The notes under the pieces were generated by a model. It searched no databases, was not told the origin of the DNA, and saw only the letters and a list, made by a program, of their open reading frames with translations. A program made the translations under genes and the position numbers. Below are positions 5,400 through 5,522 of a stretch of DNA of 5,522 nucleotides, in pieces. Each line of letters starts with the position of its first letter. The first letter of the stretch is position 1. Origin of the DNA: Clostridia bacterium (GTDB taxonomy: Bacteria > Bacillota > Clostridia > Christensenellales > Aristaeellaceae); NCBI GenBank assembly GCA_017471125.1, contig JAFUWR010000240.1:1-5522 (forward strand), read 5' to 3'.

Positions 5400-5522
5400 T
5401 CAGCCCTTCACCGCGCCCAGCATGACGCCGGCGGCGAAGTACTTCTGGACGAACGGGTACACGATCATCAGCGGCACCGCGGACACGGTGATGATGACGT
5501 ACTTGAGCTGGTCCACCAGGCG
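5400..5522 (-). CDS. C-terminus of an LplC-type sugar ABC transporter permease (partial)
   Basis: The last 40 residues of an inner-membrane permease subunit are visible; the rest lies beyond the right edge. The fragment holds a short hydrophobic segment (YVIITVSAVPLMIVYPF) and ends in VQKYFAAGVMLGAVKG. The ending ..YPFVQKYF..GVM.GAVKG is highly characteristic of the LplC/YtcP-like carbohydrate permeases, which are usually about 290-300 residues and work with an LplB-type partner and an LplA-type binding protein. The stop is TGA at 5402-5400. The binding-protein gene follows in the same direction after 191 bases, which supports one transporter operon with the unusually long gap filled by repeat DNA. 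The EAA loop that contacts the ATPase is outside the window. Confidence 0.88.
   Translation of the reverse strand, partial: RLVDQLKYVIITVSAVPLMIVYPFVQKYFAAGVMLGAVKG

Overview
The window looks like chromosomal DNA of a GC-rich anaerobic Bacillota (Clostridia-like, possibly a gut Christensenellales-type lineage). This is inferred from near-consensus AGGAGG ribosome sites, extended -10 promoters of sigma-A type (TGGTATAAT, seen twice), an LplA/LplC-type sugar ABC transporter, and signal peptides ending in ...AEG or ...AEA. The lineage is an inference; no rRNA or tRNA gene is present to settle it. All supported genes lie on the minus strand, so transcription runs from high to low coordinates.

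Layout in transcription order. (1) 5400-5522: the last 40 residues of an LplC-type sugar ABC permease, cut by the window edge. (2) 5209-5399: a gap carrying two oppositely oriented arrays of a 7-bp repeat around a 12-bp palindrome, then a 16-bp dyad just before the next ribosome site. (3) 3433-5208: a 591-residue exported LplA/YtcQ-like solute-binding protein. (4) A 15-bp perfect hairpin right after its stop, probably a terminator or processing/attenuation hairpin. (5) 1930-3336: an intracellular GH32 beta-fructosidase with its catalytic motifs intact. (6) A strong promoter, a small secreted protein of unknown function (1426-1863) and a UUCG-loop terminator. (7) A second extended -10 promoter with a direct repeat at the start site, driving a membrane-anchored BMP-family ligand-binding protein (111-1307). 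(8) A third 7-bp-repeat array (64-91) and perhaps the first codons of another membrane or exported protein at the left edge.

How it works together: the binding protein and permease would import an unphosphorylated fructose-containing sugar (sucrose, fructo-oligosaccharide or a short fructan), which the cytoplasmic GH32 enzyme would hydrolyse. The link to fructans comes only from the GH32 neighbour. The small secreted protein and the BMP protein have their own promoters and may not belong to the sugar system.

I see no phage, CRISPR, transposase or clearly novel enzyme system. The most unusual material is non-coding: the three heptad-repeat arrays, two of which form an inverted pair inside the transporter operon. 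No gene-free stretch exceeds 300 bases.
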